From JAEUMW01 sp963734295 (lineage in GTDB: Bacteria; Pseudomonadota; Gammaproteobacteria; Burkholderiales; JAEUMW01): a DNA stretch of 64,000 nucleotides. A program made the position numbers and the translations under genes. Location: the NCBI GenBank assembly GCA_963734295.1, contig CAVTGS010000013.1, positions 25,692-89,691 on the forward strand, read 5' to 3'. Below the pieces are notes generated by a model. It was not told the origin of the DNA, did not search any database, and saw nothing but the letters and a program-made list of their open reading frames with translations. This document shows positions 17,942-27,784 of the stretch, one piece after another (within the stretch, counting starts at the first letter, position 1; the number at the start of each line of letters is the position of its first letter).

Positions 17942-20298
17942 GAGAGAGAATTCGGGAGACCTGCCGCGCGCGCGGTCGCGTGCCTGCTCTGCGTCGAGCC
18001 TTGCAGCTGCAGGGCTGCGCCACCGGCGGAAGCCGCGGTCCCTCGCCGTCGGAGACGTTCGCTCAGGGCCAGCAGCAGATCGCGCAGGGAAGAGTGGAAG
18101 AAGGCCTCGCGCTCGTCGAGCAGGCGGCGCGGCACGACCCGAAGCGCATCGAGTATCAGGTCTACCTCGCGAACCAGCGCGAGGCGATCACCGCGGCGCT
18201 CGCTCGCGAAGCCGACCGCTATCGCGCGGCCGGGGACTACGCGACCGCGGAGGCGATCTACCAGCAGATCCTGCGCATGGACCCCGGCAGCCAGCGCGCA
18301 CGGACGGGTCTCGCGCAGATCCCCGTCGATCAGCGCCACGACCTCCTGATCGCCCAGGCCGAAGCCGCAGTGGCGAAGGGCGACAGCGTCACGGCAGACG
18401 GACTGATGCGTCAGGTGCTGCAGGAGAATCCGCAGAACCCGCGCGCGCGCGCGCTCTCGCGGCGGATCGAAGAAGACGGCGTCGCCACGACCGGCGCGTC
18501 GCCGCGGCTCAAGCGCTCGCTCAAGAAACCGATCACGCTCGAGTTCCGGGACGCGGACCTCTCCGCGGTGTTCGAGGTCATGTCGCGCGCCGCGGGCATC
18601 AACTTCGTGCTCGACCGCGAGGTGCAGGGCGATGCGAAGGTCAACATCTTCGTGCGCAACTCGCCGATCGAGGACGTGCTCAAGATCCTGCTGCTCACCA
18701 ATCAGCTCGAGCACAAGGTGCTGAACGACAACTCCGTGCTCGTGTTCCCGAGCACGCCGGCCAAGCAGCGCGAGTATCAGGATCTCGCCGTGCGCAGCTT
18801 CTATCTCACCAACGCCGATGCCAAGCAGACGCAGGCGATGCTGAAGGCGGTGATCAAGTCGAAGGACATCTACATCGACGAGAAGCTGAATCTGCTCGTG
18901 CTGCGCGACACGCCGGAGGCGATCCGCGTGGCGGAGAAGCTCGTCGCCGCGCAGGATCTGGCGGAGCCCGAGGTGGTGCTGGATCTGGAGGTGCTCGAGG
19001 TCCAGCGCGCCAGGCTGCAGGCAGCTCGGACTCAAGTATCCGAACGAGATCCAGTTCGGCCAGGGTCTGATTCCTGCCACCGGAGCCGCGGCCGCCACGG
19101 TTCCGTCGCTGATCCAGCTCGGCAAAGGCGGCCTGCAGGCCTTCGTCACGAACCCGGCCATCATCGCGAAGCTCAGGCAGGAGCTCAGCAACGCCAACCT
19201 GCTCGCCAATCCGCGGGTGCGCGTCAAGAACCGCGAGAAGGCGAAGGTGCTGATCGGCCGCAAGCTCCCCGTGTTCACCACCACCTCGACCGCGAACGTC
19301 GGCGTGTCCACCAATGTGAGCTATCTGGACGTGGGGCTCAAGCTCGAGATCGAGCCGCAGGTCTATCTCGACGACGAAGTCTCGATGAAGGTGAACCTGG
19401 AAGTGAGCAACGTCATCCGGGAGCGCAGCAGCGGCGGCACGCAGCCGGCCCTCGCTTACGAGATCGGCACGCGCAACGCGAGCACCGGCCTGCGGCTCAA
19501 GGACGGCGAAACCCAGGCTTTGGCCGGCCTGATCCAGGACGAGGACCGTCGCACCTTACAACAACGTGCCGGGGCTCGCGAACATTCCGGTGATTGGCCG
19601 GTTGTTCTCCAATCAGGGCATCGACGCCCAGAAGAACGAGATCGTTTTGCTCATCACGCCGCGCGTGGTGCGGAACCTGGATCGGCCGCCGTCCCTGGTG
19701 TCGGAGTTCTCCTCGGGAACCGAAGCCGCCGCGACGCACGGTGCCGCTGCGACTGAAGCCGACGGCACCGGGCGCGCTGTCGCTCGTGCCGAGCATGCAG
19801 AGCGCCGGGGCCGGCATGCCGAGCGAGGCGGCGCCGCCGCTGGCGCCGCACGGCGCCGCGGACGCGGCCTCCGCCGGGCCGCTGGCTGGTGCGGCAGCCG
19901 TGGTCGTGCAGCTGCAGGGACCCGCACAGGCCACCCTCGGCAACGACTTCTCGGTGAGCGTGGCGTTGCCGGGCGGGGCCGACGCCCGCCGTGCGCAGAT
20001 GGAGGTGGCGTTCGACCCGGGTCTGCTCGAGCTCGCCCGAGGCGGCGGCTCGGAAGCCGGCACGCAGGCGCCGGCCGGCGGCGGCGCGGTGGTCTCGTCC
20101 ACGCCCGGCCGCGCCGTGGTGCGCCTGAATGCCGCGCAGGGCGGCCAGAGCACCGAAGGCAGCATACGGTTTCGCGTGATCGCAAAGAGCCCGGCGACGA
20201 CACAGGTCACGCTCGAAAACGTCGTCATACAGGACGCTCGTGGGCGTGCTGTGCCCGGTCAGCCGGCGGGACCCCTGTCGCTCACCCTGGTGCAATGA
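17938..20298 (+). CDS. gspD: TPR-secretin-cohesin fusion, outer-membrane secretin GspD/MshL type, frameshifted
   Basis: The start at 17938 is followed by a likely lipoprotein region (the frame near 18000 may also be shifted), then TPR-like helices (about residues 40-170). The secretin N domain starts at ITLEFRDADLSAVFEVMS; the ring domain carries LSNANLLANPRVRVKN, then VGLKLEIEPQVY, RLKDGETQALAGLI and LANIPVIGRLFS. The last ~130 residues, from VVQLQGPAQATLGNDFSVSV to FRVIAKSPATTQVTLENV, resemble a cohesin domain, so the exit ring carries an extra fold. Frame changes lie at about 19010, 19560 and 19740. It forms the outer-membrane channel of this system. Confidence 0.8.
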
Positions 20299-20786
20299 CG
20301 CCGCCGTCGTTCGCTCGCCCCGCAGGGATTCACGCTGATCGAGCTGCTGATCACGGTGGTGATCGTCGGCATTCTTGCGCTCTCGGCCATGCCGCTCGCC
20401 GAGCTTGCGGTGCAGCGAAGCAAGGAGAGCGAGCTCAGGGCCGCGCTGCGCCAGTTGCGGGAGGCGATCGACGCCTACCGGCGCGACGTCGAGGAGGGCA
20501 GAATCCCGCGGAAAGCTCTGGACACGGGCTATCCGCCGAACCTCGACGTTCTGGTGACGGGGGTCGAAGACGAGAAGTCTCCGAAACGGGAGAAGATCTA
20601 CTTCCTGCGGCGGATTCCGCGCAATCCGCTGGTCGACGATCCCGCGTCTCTCGAATGCGGAGACGTGGGGTAAACGAAGCTATGCCAGCGCGCCCGACGA
20701 CCCCAAGCCGGGCGAGGATGTCTTCGATGTCTACCCGATCGGCGACGGGGTGGGTCTCAATGGCATTCCCTATCAGGAGCTGGTGA
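20295..20786 (+). CDS. GspG/GspH-like pseudopilin, frameshifted
   Basis: ATG 20295 overlaps the secretin stop. Removing one G from 20325-20327 restores GFTLIELLITVVIVGILAL, the prepilin cleavage site and hydrophobic helix. The body continues with LREAIDAYRRDVEEG and YFLRRIPRNPLVDD; after another shift near 20660 it ends with PDDPKPGEDVFDVY and GLNGIPYQE. A final +1 near 20780 gives the TGA at 20784. The DVFDVYP...GLNGIPY tail is typical of the second pseudopilin in this type of cluster. Confidence 0.78.
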   Translation: MTPPSFARPAGIHADRAADHGGDRRHSCALGHAARRACGAAKQGERAQGRAAPVAGGDRRLPARRRGGQNPAESSGHGLSAEPRRSGDGGRRREVSETGEDLLPAADSAQSAGRRSRVSRMRRRGVNEAMPARPTTPSRARMSSMSTRSATGWVSMAFPIRSW

Positions 20787-20791
20787 GAGCG

Positions 20792-21181
20792 ATGATGCGG
20801 CAGCGCAAGTCCGGCCGGGGTTTCACGCTGATCGAGCTCCTGGTCGTGATGGCGATCATCGCGCTCCTCCTCACGCTGGCGGCGCCGCGCTACTTCCAGA
20901 GCGTTCAGCGATCGCGCGAAGCGGTGCTGAAGGAAGACCTTCACCTCATGCGCGACGCCATCGACAAGCACTACGCGGACACCGGCAAGTATCCGGCGAG
21001 TCTGGACGACCTCGTGACGAAGCGGTACCTGCGGCGCGTGCCGGTCGACCCGATTACCGAGAGCGCGACGACCTGGGTGATCGTGGAGCCTCCCGACAAG
21101 CCCGACGCACGCGTGGTCTACGACGTGCGCAGCGGAGCGCCCGGCAAGTCGCTCGGCGGCACCCCCTACGGCGAGCTCTGA
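20792..21181 (+). CDS. GspG-like pseudopilin
   Basis: 129 residues, intact. RGFTLIELLVVMAIIALLLT is the prepilin signal, with Glu+5 present. The body (SVQRSREAVLKEDLHLMRDA, TGKYPASLDDLVTKRYLRRVPVDP) resembles short GspG proteins. The stop overlaps the next ATG by one base (TGATG). It is probably a second major or a minor pseudopilin. Confidence 0.83.
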   Translation: MMRQRKSGRGFTLIELLVVMAIIALLLTLAAPRYFQSVQRSREAVLKEDLHLMRDAIDKHYADTGKYPASLDDLVTKRYLRRVPVDPITESATTWVIVEPPDKPDARVVYDVRSGAPGKSLGGTPYGEL

Positions 21182-21973
21182 TGGGTGCTGCGAAAGCACT
21201 GCGGGCGCGGGGCTTCACGTACTTCACGGTGCTGATCCTGGTGGCGATCATGGGCGCCGGTCTGGCCGCCATCGGCACCCTGTGGCAGCAGGTCGCACGG
21301 CGCGAGAAGGAGAGCGAGCTCCTCTTCGTCGGAGGAGAGTTTCGGCGCGCCATCGGCACCTACTTCGAGCGGTCGCCCGGCGCGCCCGCAGTATCCGCGC
21401 AGTCTCGAGGACCTGCTGGTGGACAAGCGGCTGCCCGTCGTCGGCCGGCATCTCAGAAAGATTTACTTCGATCCCATGACGCGCACGCAGGATTGGGGGC
21501 TCGTCAAGGAGCCGGGCGGGGGCATCCTCGGGGTCTATAGCAAGGGTACCGACAAGCCGTTGAAGACGGCCAGGTTTCGCGAAGAAGACAAGGGCTTCGC
21601 GACCGCCTTGAGTTATGCCGACTGGAAGTTCGTCTACGGCACGGGATCGTTGCTGGGACCGACGCCGGGTGCCCAGCAGGGCGTCCCGTCGGTTCTGGCT
21701 CCCGCGGCAGGTGACCAGGGCGCTGCCGTTCCGATCGCACCGTCTACCGATACGTCTTCGTCGAAGGACGATCCCGCCCGTGAGGCGAGAAGAGCGGCCT
21801 GCGAGAAGCAGCGCGAGAGAGAAACGGGCGCCTGCGAAGCGATGGGTTTAACCGCCACACAGAATCCCGAGGCTGTCGGTTGCACCGCAGGCGTGGCGGA
21901 GCGATTCACCACCTGCATGGACGGGGCCGCGCCCGCTGCGGCTCCCGCCACGTCGACTGCCCCGGCAGGCTAG
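21181..21973 (+). CDS. Pseudopilin-like protein with long C-terminal extension, frameshifted
   Basis: It starts MGAAKALRARGFTYFTVLIL with a hydrophobic helix; the prepilin consensus is weak, because Glu+5 is replaced. The body has KESELLFVGGEFRRAI; the frame changes near 21385 and continues DKRLPVVGRHLRKIYFDPMT and DWGLVKEPGGGILGVYS, which recur in this family. The tail is rich in Ala, Pro and charged residues and holds four cysteines. Lack of Glu+5 is known for GspK-like tip pseudopilins, so a minor tip role is possible. It ends the operon. Confidence 0.72.
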
Positions 21974-22986
21974 CTGAAGCTGTCGGTAAGCCGCGGCATC
22001 GGGGCGTAGGATCGGAACACGCGCTACGAATCCGGAATGAAGGAACGAACGGCCTTGATCCGCTGCGGGTCCCCATCGAGCGGGCAGGCGCCCGGCGCTT
22101 GGCTCGCCTCGGCGGCAGTGAGCCGCGGTGGCGGTCTGTCCCGTGGCGGCGTGCGAGGGCCACTTGGCTAAGAGGAAGGGTTTGCCGGCCACTGCGCTGG
22201 ACAAGCGCCTCGAAGCGTTGCGCAACAAGTCGAAGGACGAGCTCGCGGCGCTGCTCGCCGAGCTCGCTGCGACACACCCCGAGGAGGAGCGCCTCGCTCG
22301 GCATGCGCTTGCGGGAGATTCGGCGCGGCTCGCGGCGGAGTTCCGAAGGCGGTTGCAGAGCTGGAAGCGCTCCGGGCGCTTCCTCGGCAGGGGCGCCGCG
22401 GCCGCGTTCGGCCGAGAGCTCGAGGCGTGGCTGGATGAGATCGAACGCGCGCTGCTCCCGCTCGATCCGGCGAGGGCTCACGTGCTGGCCGATGCGTTCG
22501 TACGCAGCGACGGGCGCTTCTTCGAGCAAGCCGACGATTCCGACGGCGCGATCGGCGATGTAGTGCGGGCGGGTTGCCGGCTGTGGCTCTCGCGCAGCGA
22601 AGGCGCAATCGGACAAGGACGGCTCCCAATGGATTGACCGCGTGTATGCGCTCGTCAACGCCGACGAGTACGGTGCCCGCGAGGCACTGCTGGGGCATTC
22701 GGACCAGCTCTTCGATGAGGCGAGCCTGCGCGCACTCGCGGGCCGGTTCGAGGCGGATCTGGAAAAGGCGCTGCATGCCGGTCGTGCGGCCGAACGGCCC
22801 GAGTATGCCGTATACAAAGCCGCCGCCGCGGTCGGGCTCATCGCGGATGCGCTACGCGATCCCGATCTCTCGACCAGGACCACGCTGCGCTACAGCCCCA
22901 ACCCCAACGCCCTGCAGAAGGAGCAATTCGCCGAGCGATACCTCCGCTTCGGCCGCCCCGGGGACGCACTCGCGTGGCTCGATGGC

Positions 22987-23037
22987 TGTCAGCGATCGGC
23001 ATATTGGAGCCACTCCGTGATCGGCATATTGGAGCCA
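22987..23037. repeat. Left terminal repeats of the IS21 element
   Basis: Two direct copies of GATCGGCATATTGGAGCCA (22994-23012 and 23019-23037), inverted relative to the repeats at the right end. IstA is expected to bind them. Confidence 0.9.
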
Positions 23038-23115
23038 GGTGAGGCAAAGACGGGCATCTCGAACTGAGCGCGTTACCGCTACCCTTTCGGACTTTTGTCC
23101 AGAGGGAGAACCGCG

Positions 23116-24669
23116 GTGGGGCGTAGGAGAATCGAGATGTTCCAGTATCGAGCGGTCCTGGTGCGCTTGCGCCAGGGCGATTCCGACCGCGATATTGCCC
23201 GGGCGCGGTTGATGGGCCGGCCGAAGGTGGCAGCGCTGCGGGCGCTGGCCACGCAGCAGGGCTGGCTCGCCCCCGACACGCCGCTGCCCGAGGACGGCGA
23301 GATCGCGGTGGTGATCGGCCAGGCGCGCCGGGCGCGCAGCACGATTTCCACGGTCGAGCCGTTTCGCGATGTGGTGGCGCGCTGGGCCGAGCAGGGTGTG
23401 GGTGGTGTCGCGATCCACGCTGCGCTGTGTCGCGAGCATGGGTACAGCGGCAGCTACTCGGCGGTGCGGCGCATGCTCGCCGCGCTCAACGCGGCGCGGC
23501 CGCCGCAGGCCACGGTGCGGCTGCAGTTCGCGCCCGGCGAAGCAGCGCAGGTCGATTTCGGTGCCGGGCCGCTGCTGCTCGATCCCGCTCGTAGCGAGCT
23601 GCGCCGTACCTGGGCGTTCGTGATGACGCTGTGCTTCTCGCGCCATCAGTACGTCGAGTTCGTGTGGGAGCAGACGGTGGCTACCTGGCTCGGCTGTCAC
23701 CGCCGCGCCTTCGAATGGTTCGCCGCCGTTCCGGCGCGGGTCATTATCGACAACCCCAAGTGCGCTATCACTCGCGCCTGTGCCCGCGATCCGCTGGTGC
23801 AGCGCGCCTACGCCGAGTGCGCGGAAGGGTACGGTTTCAAGATCGACCCGTGTCCGCCCGCCGATCCGGCGAAGAAGGGCGTCGTCGAGCGCGGGGTCGG
23901 CTATGTCAAGGGTAACTTCCTGCCGACCCGCAGCTTTCGCGATCTCGCCGATCTCAATGCCCAAGTCCGGCAATGGGTGATGACGGAAGCGGGGGTGCGT
24001 ATCCACGGCACTACCCGCACGCAGCCACTCGCGCTGTTCGCCGTCGAGAAACGGCTGCTGCGCGCCTTGCCGGCGATCGCGCCCGATCTTGGCACCTGGA
24101 GTGGCGTGCGCGTGCATCGCGATTGCCACGTCCAGTTCGACCGCTGCTTCTACTCGGTACCGTTCACCTTGATCGGCCAGGCGCTGTGGCTGCGGGCCAC
24201 CGACACCGCCGTGGCGATCTATCAGGACTATCGGCAGGTCGCGGTGCATCCGCGGGGCCGCAAACCCGGGCAACGCTTCACCGTCCGCGATCACCTGCCG
24301 CCGCAGGCGCAAGCCTACTTCGCCCACGACCGCCACTGGTGCCTGCAGCAAGCCACGGCAGTGGGTCCCGCCTGCGCGCAATTGGTCGACCAACTGCTCG
24401 CCGATCGCATCGTCGAGAGGCTACGCGCCGCGCAAGGTGTGCTGCGCTTGGCCGAACGCTACGGCAACGCCCGGCTGGAAGCCGCGTGCGCCCGGGCGCT
24501 CGCTCACGACAGCCCGTTCTACCGCACCGTCAAGACCATTCTCGCCGGCGGCTTCGATCAACAACCGCTGCTGCATGTCCCCGCATCGGCGCGCGCGTAC
24601 GGTACCAGCGCACGCTTTGTCCGCGACGCCGAGACCCTGTTCGGCGTCGATCCCACCCTGCTGCACTGA
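23116..24669 (+). CDS. istA: IS21 transposase IstA
   Basis: 517 residues from GTG 23116, which has AGGGAG upstream. The N terminus (FQYRAVLVRLRQGDSDRDIA) is a helix-turn-helix that binds the ends. The integrase core shows the DDE set: QVDFGAGP (Asp ~145), VIIDNPK (Asp ~211) and KKGVVERGVGYVKG (Glu ~257). The C-terminal FDRCFYSVPFTLIGQ region is typical of IstA. It is complete and in one frame, and is followed by istB after 23 bases. Confidence 0.95.
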   Translation: MGRRRIEMFQYRAVLVRLRQGDSDRDIARARLMGRPKVAALRALATQQGWLAPDTPLPEDGEIAVVIGQARRARSTISTVEPFRDVVARWAEQGVGGVAIHAALCREHGYSGSYSAVRRMLAALNAARPPQATVRLQFAPGEAAQVDFGAGPLLLDPARSELRRTWAFVMTLCFSRHQYVEFVWEQTVATWLGCHRRAFEWFAAVPARVIIDNPKCAITRACARDPLVQRAYAECAEGYGFKIDPCPPADPAKKGVVERGVGYVKGNFLPTRSFRDLADLNAQVRQWVMTEAGVRIHGTTRTQPLALFAVEKRLLRALPAIAPDLGTWSGVRVHRDCHVQFDRCFYSVPFTLIGQALWLRATDTAVAIYQDYRQVAVHPRGRKPGQRFTVRDHLPPQAQAYFAHDRHWCLQQATAVGPACAQLVDQLLADRIVERLRAAQGVLRLAERYGNARLEAACARALAHDSPFYRTVKTILAGGFDQQPLLHVPASARAYGTSARFVRDAETLFGVDPTLLH

Positions 24670-24692
24670 ATCCCACCCCGGAGGCATCACCG

Positions 24693-25481
24693 ATGAACCC
24701 CGTTCCCGAGCTCGTTCCCTATCTCAAACAACTGCGCCTGTCTGGCATCCTCGATTCGCTCGAGGCACGTAATCGCCAAGCCCTCGACGGCAAGCTCGCC
24801 TACACCGAGTTCCTGGCGCTGTTGATCGAGGATGAGGTTGCCCGGCGCGAACAAAAGAAGTTCGCCCTGCGTTTGCGCCGTGCCGCCTTCCGCGCCAGCA
24901 AGACCCTCGATCAGTTCGACTTCGAACGCCTGCCGCAACTCAATCGCGCCCTGGTGCACGAGCTCGCCACCGGCCGTTACCTCGACGAGCGCGTCCCCGT
25001 GCTCATCGTCGGACCGTGTGGCACCGGGAAGTCGCACCTCGCGCAGGCCCTCGGCCACTGCGCCATCCGCCAGGGCGTCGACGTGCTGTTCACCACCTGC
25101 GCGCAACTGGTCGCCGCCATGAACGCCGCCCGCGCCACCGGTACCTACGAGCGCAAACTCGCCAGCCTCGCCCGCATTGCGCTACTCGTGATCGACGACT
25201 TCGGCCTCAAGCCGCTGCGTCCACCCGCCGATGAAGATCTGCACGATCTGATCGCCGAACGTTACGAAACCACTGCCACGATCGTTACCAGCAACCTCGA
25301 CTTCACCGAGTGGGATCAAGCCTTCCCCGCCAACCGACTGCTGGCCTCGGCGACCCTGGATCGGCTACGCCACAACGCCTACTGCCTGGTACTCGACGGG
25401 CAGTCGTATCGGGCGCCGAAACTCGCCCCTACGGCCAACAAAATCAAGGTTGCCAATACGTCCAAAACCACCCATTCTTAA
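24693..25481 (+). CDS. istB: IS21 helper ATPase IstB
   Basis: 262 residues with GGAGG at 24680-24684. It is a DnaC-like AAA+ ATPase: Walker A is VGPCGTGKSHLA (near residue 110), Walker B is LLVIDDFGLKPL, and sensor 1 is TSNLDF. IstB remodels target DNA and licenses IstA. It ends 5 bases before the start of the right-end repeat region and is complete. Confidence 0.95.
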   Translation: MNPVPELVPYLKQLRLSGILDSLEARNRQALDGKLAYTEFLALLIEDEVARREQKKFALRLRRAAFRASKTLDQFDFERLPQLNRALVHELATGRYLDERVPVLIVGPCGTGKSHLAQALGHCAIRQGVDVLFTTCAQLVAAMNAARATGTYERKLASLARIALLVIDDFGLKPLRPPADEDLHDLIAERYETTATIVTSNLDFTEWDQAFPANRLLASATLDRLRHNAYCLVLDGQSYRAPKLAPTANKIKVANTSKTTHS

Positions 25482-25515
25482 CCACGCCGGGATGCCCGTC
25501 TTACCCCTCCGAAAC

Positions 25516-25565
25516 TGGCTCCATTATGCCGATCATCCCCGGCTCCTTTATGCCGATCCGCGACA
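25516..25565. repeat. Right terminal repeats of the IS21 element
   Basis: Two inverted copies of the terminal repeat (25516-25534 and 25541-25558, the outer one with CTTTATG instead of CATTATG or CAATATG), ending GACA at 25565. Confidence 0.88.
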
Positions 25566-26418
25566 ATGGCAATTGGGGACATCTCGAGGAGGGGCGCGAA
25601 CGGTTGCTCGCGGAGGCCTATGCAGCGCTGGGAGACACGGCTCGCCTGCGGGCGGTGCGCCAGGCACTGTTCGATCGGACGGGAACGCCGGGCGACTTCG
25701 AGGCTTGGCAACAGAGTCTGGAACCCGCCGACCGGGCGCATGCCGCAGAGGTCGCACGGGAGCGGGCGAAGATCCTCGACGATCCGATCACCGGCGCGTT
25801 ACTGCTTCTCGCGCTGGACGATGAGGCAGCCGCCGAGGCGTTGCTCCTCGCCCGGCAGGCGACCCTCCGAGGCGAGGACTACGGCCGGCTCGTGCCGCTC
25901 GCGCAGGCGCTGGAGAAGAAGGGGCGGGTACTCGGCGCGATCGTCTGCTACCGTGCGCTCATCGTGGCCATACTCGCGCGTGCCTACGCGAAAGCGTACG
26001 GACACGCCGCGCAGTATCTCCACACGCTGCGCCGCCTCGACCGGCAGGTGGACGACTACGGGACGCTTCCCACACACCAAGCATTCGAGTCATCGATTCG
26101 CGGCGCGCACGGGCGAAAGGTCAGCTTCTGGAAGAGGGTTGGCAGCCAATGATCCTGACAGTGCCGAAAAGCTCGCCGGCCTGCCTTCCGACCGCTTCCC
26201 TAACCTGACGGTGGGGAAGATCCGAAGCAGAACCTAACGCGCTACGAGTGAGGCATGATAATCACCTGCTACGGGTGGAGAATTGCCGGCGGCGCCGCGC
26301 TTTCCCCGGCCGCTCTTCCGCATGCGGGAGAGAGAAGCAGCGATGGAGCGCCCATTCGCAAGCGGGCGAGGGGCGAAGGTTGCCGGGGCAGCACTGAATG
26401 CCGTCGAGAGAAGGAAAC

Positions 26419-26712
26419 ATGAACAGATCACAGGTATTGGCGCTACTGGCCGATCACCGCGACGAAATCGTGCGCCGCTTTGCGGTGAAAGGGTTGTCGG
26501 TGTTCGGGTCAGCGGCGCGGGATAAGATGCACGAAGGCAGTGATGTCGACATTCTCGTAGAGTTTGAAGGTCCGGCGACGTTCGACGGATTCTTGGGCCT
26601 CAAGGACTATCTCGAGGCGCTCCTCGGCGCCAAAGTGGACCTCGCCACCGACGCGATGATCAAGCCCCGTTTGCGGCGACACATCGAAAAGGATCTGCGC
26701 CGTGTCGCGTGA
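26419..26712 (+). CDS. mntA: MntA-like nucleotidyltransferase antitoxin
   Basis: 97 residues from the ATG at 26419 with AAGGA upstream. The minimal nucleotidyltransferase motif is clear: FGSAARDKMHEGSDVDILVEF, that is GS-x-AR and SD-x-D. In MntA/HepT pairs this enzyme neutralises the HEPN toxin by AMPylating it next to its catalytic motif. It overlaps hepT by 11 bases. The gene sits between two 3' remnants of the DUF6880 gene. Confidence 0.9.
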   Translation: MNRSQVLALLADHRDEIVRRFAVKGLSVFGSAARDKMHEGSDVDILVEFEGPATFDGFLGLKDYLEALLGAKVDLATDAMIKPRLRRHIEKDLRRVA

Positions 26713-27067
26713 CTGGACACTGTATCTTGCGGATATCGCCGATGCCTGCAGCCTGATCGAGGATTTTACGGGAGGCATGTCCCTCGAAGCCTTCGCCACC
26801 AACGCCCTCGTATTTCATGCCACCGTGCGCAACCTGGAGATCGTCGGCGAGGCGGCCAAACGACTTCCCGAGGAGGCCAAGGCCAGAATGCCCGAGGTTG
26901 ATTGGGGCGGCGCAGCCCGCTTCCGCGACGTGATCGTGCATCGGTACTTTGCGCTCGATCCCGCGGTGGTGTGGAACATCGTACAGACGAAGCTCCCTGC
27001 ACTCAGTCGCGCTACGTGCCGGGTATTGGCCGAATCGGATCAGGGCGGTCCGCCAGGTGGAACGTGA
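26702..27067 (+). CDS. hepT: HepT-like HEPN ribonuclease toxin
   Basis: 121 residues, GTG start overlapping mntA. The HEPN R-x4-H motif is in RFRDVIVHRYF, followed by the Tyr that MntA modifies in characterised pairs. LEIVGEAAKRLPEEAKAR is also typical. The C-terminal ~15 residues are Gly/Pro-rich and not conserved. The pair looks intact, so it may act in plasmid or phage defence or in island maintenance. Confidence 0.9.
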   Translation: MSRDWTLYLADIADACSLIEDFTGGMSLEAFATNALVFHATVRNLEIVGEAAKRLPEEAKARMPEVDWGGAARFRDVIVHRYFALDPAVVWNIVQTKLPALSRATCRVLAESDQGGPPGGT

Positions 27068-27106
27068 CGAACCGTCGCGTCAATGCCAATGCCGGCCGCC
27101 CGACCG

Positions 27107-27284
27107 TGCGCGCGGGCCTACGCGACAGCGTATGGGAACGCCGTGGAGTACCTCCGCGCAGCGCCGCCTCGACGGGCAGGTGGACGACTACGGGTCGCTT
27201 CCCACACACCAAGCGTTCGAGTCGTCGATTCGCAGCACGCACGGGCGCAAAGTCAGCTTCTGGAAGCGGGTCGGCGACGGGTGA
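27107..27284 (+). pseudogene. Second copy of the 3' end of the DUF6880 gene
   Basis: The DNA from GCGCGGGCCTACGCG onward closely follows the end of the copy at 25978-26152, including the VDDYG-SLPTHQAFESSIR and HGRKVSFWKRV codons in one frame from about 27160. Upstream of that the frame is shifted. No start or 5' part is present. It begins just after hepT. Confidence 0.8.
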
Positions 27285-27519
27285 GGAGGCGCGATTGAGG
27301 TGGGTGTTGTCGCGGTGTCCTCCTGGCGTGTGTCTTGGATTCCTCGCGCTGGTGGGCGACTCGGCAAGGGTAGCCCTGGCTCGACGCTGGCGACCCGAGG
27401 CATCAAACGGCGGGTGGCCGTTGTTGTTAACCCGAAGCTCGGTTCTGGTGAGATTGAAGATGATTGAAGATGTATCCTGATAAAATACGTTCGGCATAGA
27501 GGCAGAGAGGAACACAACC

Positions 27520-27723
27520 ATGGTTCGAGGAGTTCGGTTTCTTGTGGATGAGAGCGGGCGCAAGACGGCCGTTCTAATCGATCTGAAGAGCCAGGCGCGG
27601 CTGTGGGAAGCCTTTTACGACCGCGCCCTGGCGGAGCAACGAGCCTCTGAGCCGCGCGAGCCGCTGGAAGACGTAAAGCGGCGCTGTCATACTGGATCGC
27701 GGCGGCGGCCTGGGCGCACGTGA
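27520..27723 (+). CDS. VapB-like antitoxin
   Basis: 67 residues with GAGGAA ahead of the ATG. It begins VRGVRFLVDESGRKTAVLID, then AFYDRALAEQRASEPREPLE, which matches small antitoxins found before PIN toxins. Its last ~12 residues look off-frame (CHTGSRRRPGRT), so the C terminus may be damaged. The stop overlaps the GTG of a PIN-domain remnant. Confidence 0.65.
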   Translation: MVRGVRFLVDESGRKTAVLIDLKSQARLWEAFYDRALAEQRASEPREPLEDVKRRCHTGSRRRPGRT

Positions 27724-27776
27724 TCCTGGTCGACACATCGGTCTGGGTCGCAGGCAAAACACAAGACCTGACCTAG
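27720..27776 (+). pseudogene. VapC-like PIN toxin, truncated N terminus
   Basis: Only 18 codons remain. VILVDTSVWV is the standard opening of a PIN-domain VapC, with its first catalytic Asp. After that the sequence runs into AGACCTGACC repeats and the edge of the IS4-like element, so the toxin has been cut off. Confidence 0.7.
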
Positions 27777-27784
27777 ACCTGACC

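Larger units (their letters stand above)
22987..25565 (+). mobile_element. IS21-family insertion sequence, complete, with 5-bp target duplication
   Basis: The element is 2579 bp. It begins TGTCAGCGATCGGC and ends with the complementary GACA. The sequence ATGGC occurs at 22982-22986 and again at 25566-25570, a 5-bp direct target repeat. Each end carries two copies of a ~19-bp repeat (GATCGGCATATTGGAGCCA on the left at 22994 and 23019; the inverted forms on the right at 25516 and 25541), the multiple terminal repeats typical of IS21. It encodes intact IstA and IstB, so it may still be active. Confidence 0.93.
22164..26152 (+). pseudogene. DUF6880-like gene interrupted by an IS21 element
   Basis: The left part runs from a TTG at 22164 (GAGG upstream; product starts AKRKGLPATALDKRLEALRN) to 22986, with one +1 frame change near 22592. 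The right part runs from 25571 to 26152. Removing the IS and one copy of the 5-bp target joins AWLDG directly to NWGHLEEGRERL in frame, so the insertion is recent. The protein is helical and TPR/HEAT-like, matching the DUF6880 type by its SKDELAALLAELAATHPEEE start and its QALEKKGRVLGAIVCYRAL end. Function unknown. The last 280 bases occur again, in decayed form, at 27107-27284 and 29105-29387. Confidence 0.78.

Noticed and set aside
22852..24393. A 513-codon open frame antisense to istA
   Set aside because: It crosses the IS boundary and mirrors the DDE transposase; no independent support.
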